In this document: positions 60,263-64,000 of the stretch, piece by piece | How the letters are laid out: each line of letters starts with the position of its first letter | Numbering within the stretch: position 1 is the first letter of the stretch | From: Gigantopelta aegis | Taxonomy: Eukaryota > Mollusca > Gastropoda > Neomphalida > Peltospiridae | NCBI RefSeq assembly: GCF_016097555.1 | Contig: NC_054703.1 | Location: forward strand, 17,059,969-17,123,968 | Direction: 5' to 3' | Length of the DNA stretch: 64,000 bases | Position numbers and translations under genes: made by a program | The notes under the pieces: model-generated | Databases searched by the model: none | What the model was told of the DNA's origin: nothing | What the model saw: the letters and a program-made list of their open reading frames with translations, nothing else

Positions 60263-60412
60263 CTGAAACAAACACAAGTCAAACTTTGATAACTTGGTCT
60301 GAGGTTCTCCGTAATGGCTTAACTCTGAAACAAATGTAAGTCAAACTTTGTAACTCAGTCTTAGGTTCTCTGTAATGGCTTAGCTCTGAAACAAATGCAA
60401 GTCAAACTAGTA
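60263..60412 (-). repeat. ABHD2: Two extra degenerate copies of the exon acceptor region
   Basis: TAATGGCTTAxCTCTGAAAC recurs at about 60312 and 60372 with ~61-bp spacing. On the minus strand each copy holds TTTGTTTCAGAG and a piece of the exon start (GTTAAGCCATTACGGAGAAC; GCTAAGCCATTACAGAGAAC), with about ten exon bases missing. The AG positions are 60325-60326 and 60386-60387. Confidence 0.85.
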
Positions 60413-60504
60413 GAAACAAAATAAAATCATAATTATAACAATAACAACAACGTAGGTATAACCATAAATGTTTTTAAATTGAAAATCACATAAAAGATAT
60501 ACAT

Positions 60505-63500
60505 ATGGACATGATGCCTAGTATATATTTGTAAGGTTGATGTCATAACCCTGACAGATGGACATGATGCATATATATCTATACTCACTGGTTGACGTCA
60601 TAACCCTGACAGATGGACATGATGCATATATACTCACTGGTTGACGTCGTAGCCCTGACAGATGGACATGATGCATATATATATATACTCACTGGTTGAC
60701 GTCGTAGCCCTGACAGATGGACATGATGCATATATATCTATACTCACTGGTTGACGTCGTAGCCCTGACAGATGGACATGATGCCTATATATCTATACTC
60801 ACTGGTTGACGTCGTAGCCCTGACAGATGGACATGATGCCTATATATCTATACTCACTGGTTGACGTCGTAGCCCTGACAGATGGACATGATGCATATAT
60901 ACTCACTGGTTGATGTCATAGCCCTGACAGATGGACATGATGCTTATATATCTATACTCACTGGTTGACGTCATAGCCCTGACAGATGGAGATGATGCAT
61001 ATATATCTATACTCACTGGTTGACGTCATAGCCCTGACAGATGGAGATGATGCATATATATCTATACTCACTGGTTGACGTCGTAGCCCTGACAGATGGA
61101 GATGATGCATATATATCTATACTCACTGGTTGACGTCGTAGCCCTGACAGATGGAGATGATGCCTATATATCTATACTCACTGGTTGACGTCGTAGCCCT
61201 GACAGATGGAGATGATGCCTATATATCTATACTCACTGGTTGACGTCGTAGCCCTGACAGATGGACATGATGCATATATATCTATACTCACTGGTTGACG
61301 TCATAGCCCTGACAGATGGAGATGATGCCTATATACTCATACTCACTGGTTGACGTCATAGCCCTGACAGATGGACATGATGCATATATATCTATACTCA
61401 CTGGTTGACGTCGTAGCCCTGACAGATGGACATGATGCATATATATCTATACTCACTGGTTGACGTCGTAGCCCTGACAGATGGACATGATGCATATATA
61501 TCTATACTCACTGGTTGACGTCATAGCCCTGACAGATGGACATGATGCATATATACTCACTGGTTGACGTCGTAGCCCTGACAGATGGACATGATGCATA
61601 TATACTCACTGGTTGACGTCGTAGCCCTGACAGATGGACATGATGCATATATATCTATACTCACTGGTTGACGTCATAGCCCTGACAGATGGAGATGATG
61701 CCTATATACTCACTGGTTGATGTCGTAGCCCTGACAGATGGACATGATGCATATATACTCACTGGTTGACATCATAGCCCTGACAGATGGACATGATGCA
61801 TATATATCTATACTCACTGGTTGACGTCGTAGCCCTGACAGATGGACATGATGCTTATATATCTGTACTCACTGGTTGACGTCGTAGCCCTGACAGATGG
61901 ACATGATGCATATATATCTATACTCACTGGTTGATGTCATAGCCCTGACAGATGGACATGATGCATATATATCTGTACTCACTGGTTGATGTCATAGCCC
62001 TGACAGATGGACATGATGCATATATATCTATACTCACTGGTTGATGTCATAGCCCTGACAGATGGACATGATGCCTATATATCTATACTCACTGGTTGAC
62101 ATCGTAGCCCTGACAGATGGATATGATGCATATATACTCACTGGTTGATGTCGTAGCCCTGACAGATGGACATGATGCCTATATATCTATACTCACTGGT
62201 TGACATCATAACCCTGACAGATGGACATGATGCATATATACTCACTGGTTGACGTCATAGCCCTGACAGATGGACATGATGCATATATACTCACTGGTTG
62301 ACGTCATAGCCCTGACAGATGGACATGATGCATATATACTCACTGGTTGATGTCGTAGCCCTGACAGATGGACATGATGCATATATACTCACTGGTTGAC
62401 GTCGTAGCCCTGACAGATGGACATGATGCTTATATATCTGTACTCACTGGTTGATGTCATAGCCCTGACAGATGGACATGATGCATATATATCTGTACTC
62501 ACTGGTTGACGTCATAGCCCTGACAGATGGACATGATGCATATATACTCACTGGTTGATGTCGTAGCCCTGACAGATGGACATGATGCATATATACTCAC
62601 TGGTTGACGTCGTAGCCCTGACAGATGGACATGATGCATATATACTCACTGGTTGACGTCGTAGCCCTGACAGATGGAGATGATGCCTATATACTCACTG
62701 GTTGATGTCGTAGCCCTGACAGATGGACATGATGCATATATACTCACTGGTTGACGTCGTAGCCCTGACAGATGGACATGATGCTTATATATCTGTACTC
62801 ACTGGTTGATGTCATAGCCCTGACAGATGGACATGATGCATATATATCTGTACTCACTGGTTGACATCATAGCCCTGACAGATGGACATGATGCCTATAT
62901 ATCTATACTCACTGGTTGACATCGTAGCCCTGACAGATGGACATGATGCATATATATTTGTACTCACTGGTTGATGTCATAGCCCTGACAGATGGACATG
63001 ATGCCTATATATCTATACTCACTGGTTGACATCGTAGCCCTGACAGATGGACATGATGCATATATATCTGTACTCACTGGTTGACATCGTAGCCCTGACA
63101 GATGGACATGATGCCTATATATCTATACTCACTGGTTGACATCGTAGCCCTGACAGATGGACATGATGCATATATATTTGTACTCACTGGTTGATGTCAT
63201 AGCCCTGACAGATGGACATGATGCCTATATATCTATACTCACTGGTTGACATCGTAGCCCTGACAGATGGACATGATGCATATATATCTGTACTCACTGG
63301 TTGATGTCATAGCCCTGACAGATGGAGATGATGCATATATATCTATACTCACTGGATGATGTCATAGCCCTGACAGATGGACATGATGCCTATATATCTA
63401 TACTCACTGGTTGACATCGTAGCCCTGACAGATGGACATGATGCATATATACTCACTGGTTGACGTCGTAGCCCTGACAGATGGACATGATGCCTATATA

Positions 63501-64000
63501 TCTATACTCACTGGTTGACGTCATAGCCCTGACAGATGGACATGATGCATATATACTCACTGGTTGACGTCGTAGCCCTGACAGATGGACATGATGCATA
63601 TATACTCACTGGTTGACGTCGTAGCCCTGACAGATGGACATGATGCATATATACTCACTGGTTGACGTCGTAGCCCTGACAGATGGACATGATGCATATA
63701 TACTCACTGGTTGACGTCATAGCCCTGACAGATGGACATGATGCATATATATCTATACTCACTGGTTGATGTCGTAGCCCTGACAGATGGACATGATGCA
63801 TATATATCTATACTCACTGGTTGACGTCATAGCCCTGACAGATGGACATGATGCCTATATATCTATACTCACTGGTTGACGTCATAGCCCTGACAGATGG
63901 ACATGATGCATATATACTCACTGGTTGACGTCGTAGCCCTGACAGATGGATATGATGCATATATACTCACTGGTTGACATCATAGCCCTGACAGATGGAC
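60505..64000 (-). repeat. ABHD2: 49/55-bp array of an ABHD2 exon 3' end plus splice donor, about 65 copies
   Basis: On the minus strand each unit reads ATCATGTCCATCTGTCAGGG, CTACGACGTCAACCA and then GTGAGTATA. The coding part gives M-S-I-C-Q-G-Y-D-V-N, which matches V-S-V-C-Q-G-Y-S-A-L of human ABHD2 at exactly the right place. The donor leaves CA, which the next exon's first A completes to Gln. Units differ by presence of a TATCTA insert (55 versus 49 bp) and by C/T and G/A changes at CpG sites. The array runs off the right edge, so the full exon should lie just beyond. The copy nearest 60505 is decayed. Confidence 0.92.

Overview
The window looks like animal DNA, most likely from a mollusc (gastropod or bivalve). 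It has intron-rich genes with GT-AG splice sites, many copies of tRNA-type SINEs whose tail (GTTAAACAAAACAAAC or GTTAAATAAAACATTTC) is familiar from mollusc genomes, several MITE families, a Tc1 transposon, an LTR-element fossil and a very heavy load of tandem repeats. By eye, tandem arrays cover roughly 40% of the window. Almost all long reading frames here are artefacts of these arrays.

Three host genes can be supported, all by reading exons and splice sites rather than single open frames. (1) On the minus strand at 1344-3175 there are two near-identical 183-bp phase 1-1 exons, each coding one thrombospondin type-1 (TSP1) repeat of a larger gene. (2) On the plus strand at 13961-19613 there is a complete four-exon riboflavin kinase gene (RFK, 153 residues). 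(3) On the minus strand, from beyond the right edge to 43749, lie the last four coding exons of an ABHD2-type alpha/beta-hydrolase. They hold the catalytic Asp and His; the nucleophile Ser lies outside the window.

Layout: 0-13 kb holds TSP1 exons, SINEs, MITEs, hairpins, microsatellites and a LINE remnant. 13.9-19.6 kb is RFK, with minisatellites in introns 1 and 2. 20-25 kb holds a 54-bp array, a broken Ty3/Gypsy-type LTR element with a nested MITE, and a TTAA-type MITE. 25-28.9 kb holds SINEs, an 89-bp array with Pol III-like boxes and a 69-bp array. 29.0-30.5 kb is a Tc1 transposon with an uninterrupted transposase. 30.9-33 kb is a 61-bp array carrying splice-site motifs. 34.7-37.6 kb is a composite 20-bp/86-bp satellite with 1,483-bp higher-order duplication. 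38-43 kb holds foldback hairpins, a MULE-like MITE and a 75/76-bp array. 43.7-64 kb is ABHD2, whose introns are filled by arrays. One is an 11.4-kb array of 46-bp units that includes three identical copies of a 785-bp MITE.

The most striking observation is at the right edge (60.5-64 kb). About 65 tandem copies of a 49/55-bp unit each contain the 3' end of the preceding ABHD2 coding exon (reading S-I-C-Q-G-Y-D-V-N) plus its 5' splice site GTGAGTAT. The acceptor of the next exon is also present in three tandem copies. In RFK the exon 1 donor is duplicated, and an array with acceptor-like units starts just inside intron 2. A separate 61-bp array carries a strong acceptor and a strong donor 11 nt apart in each of about 34 units. 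Together these suggest that splice sites have repeatedly seeded minisatellites at this locus. I have not seen this described, though I cannot search.
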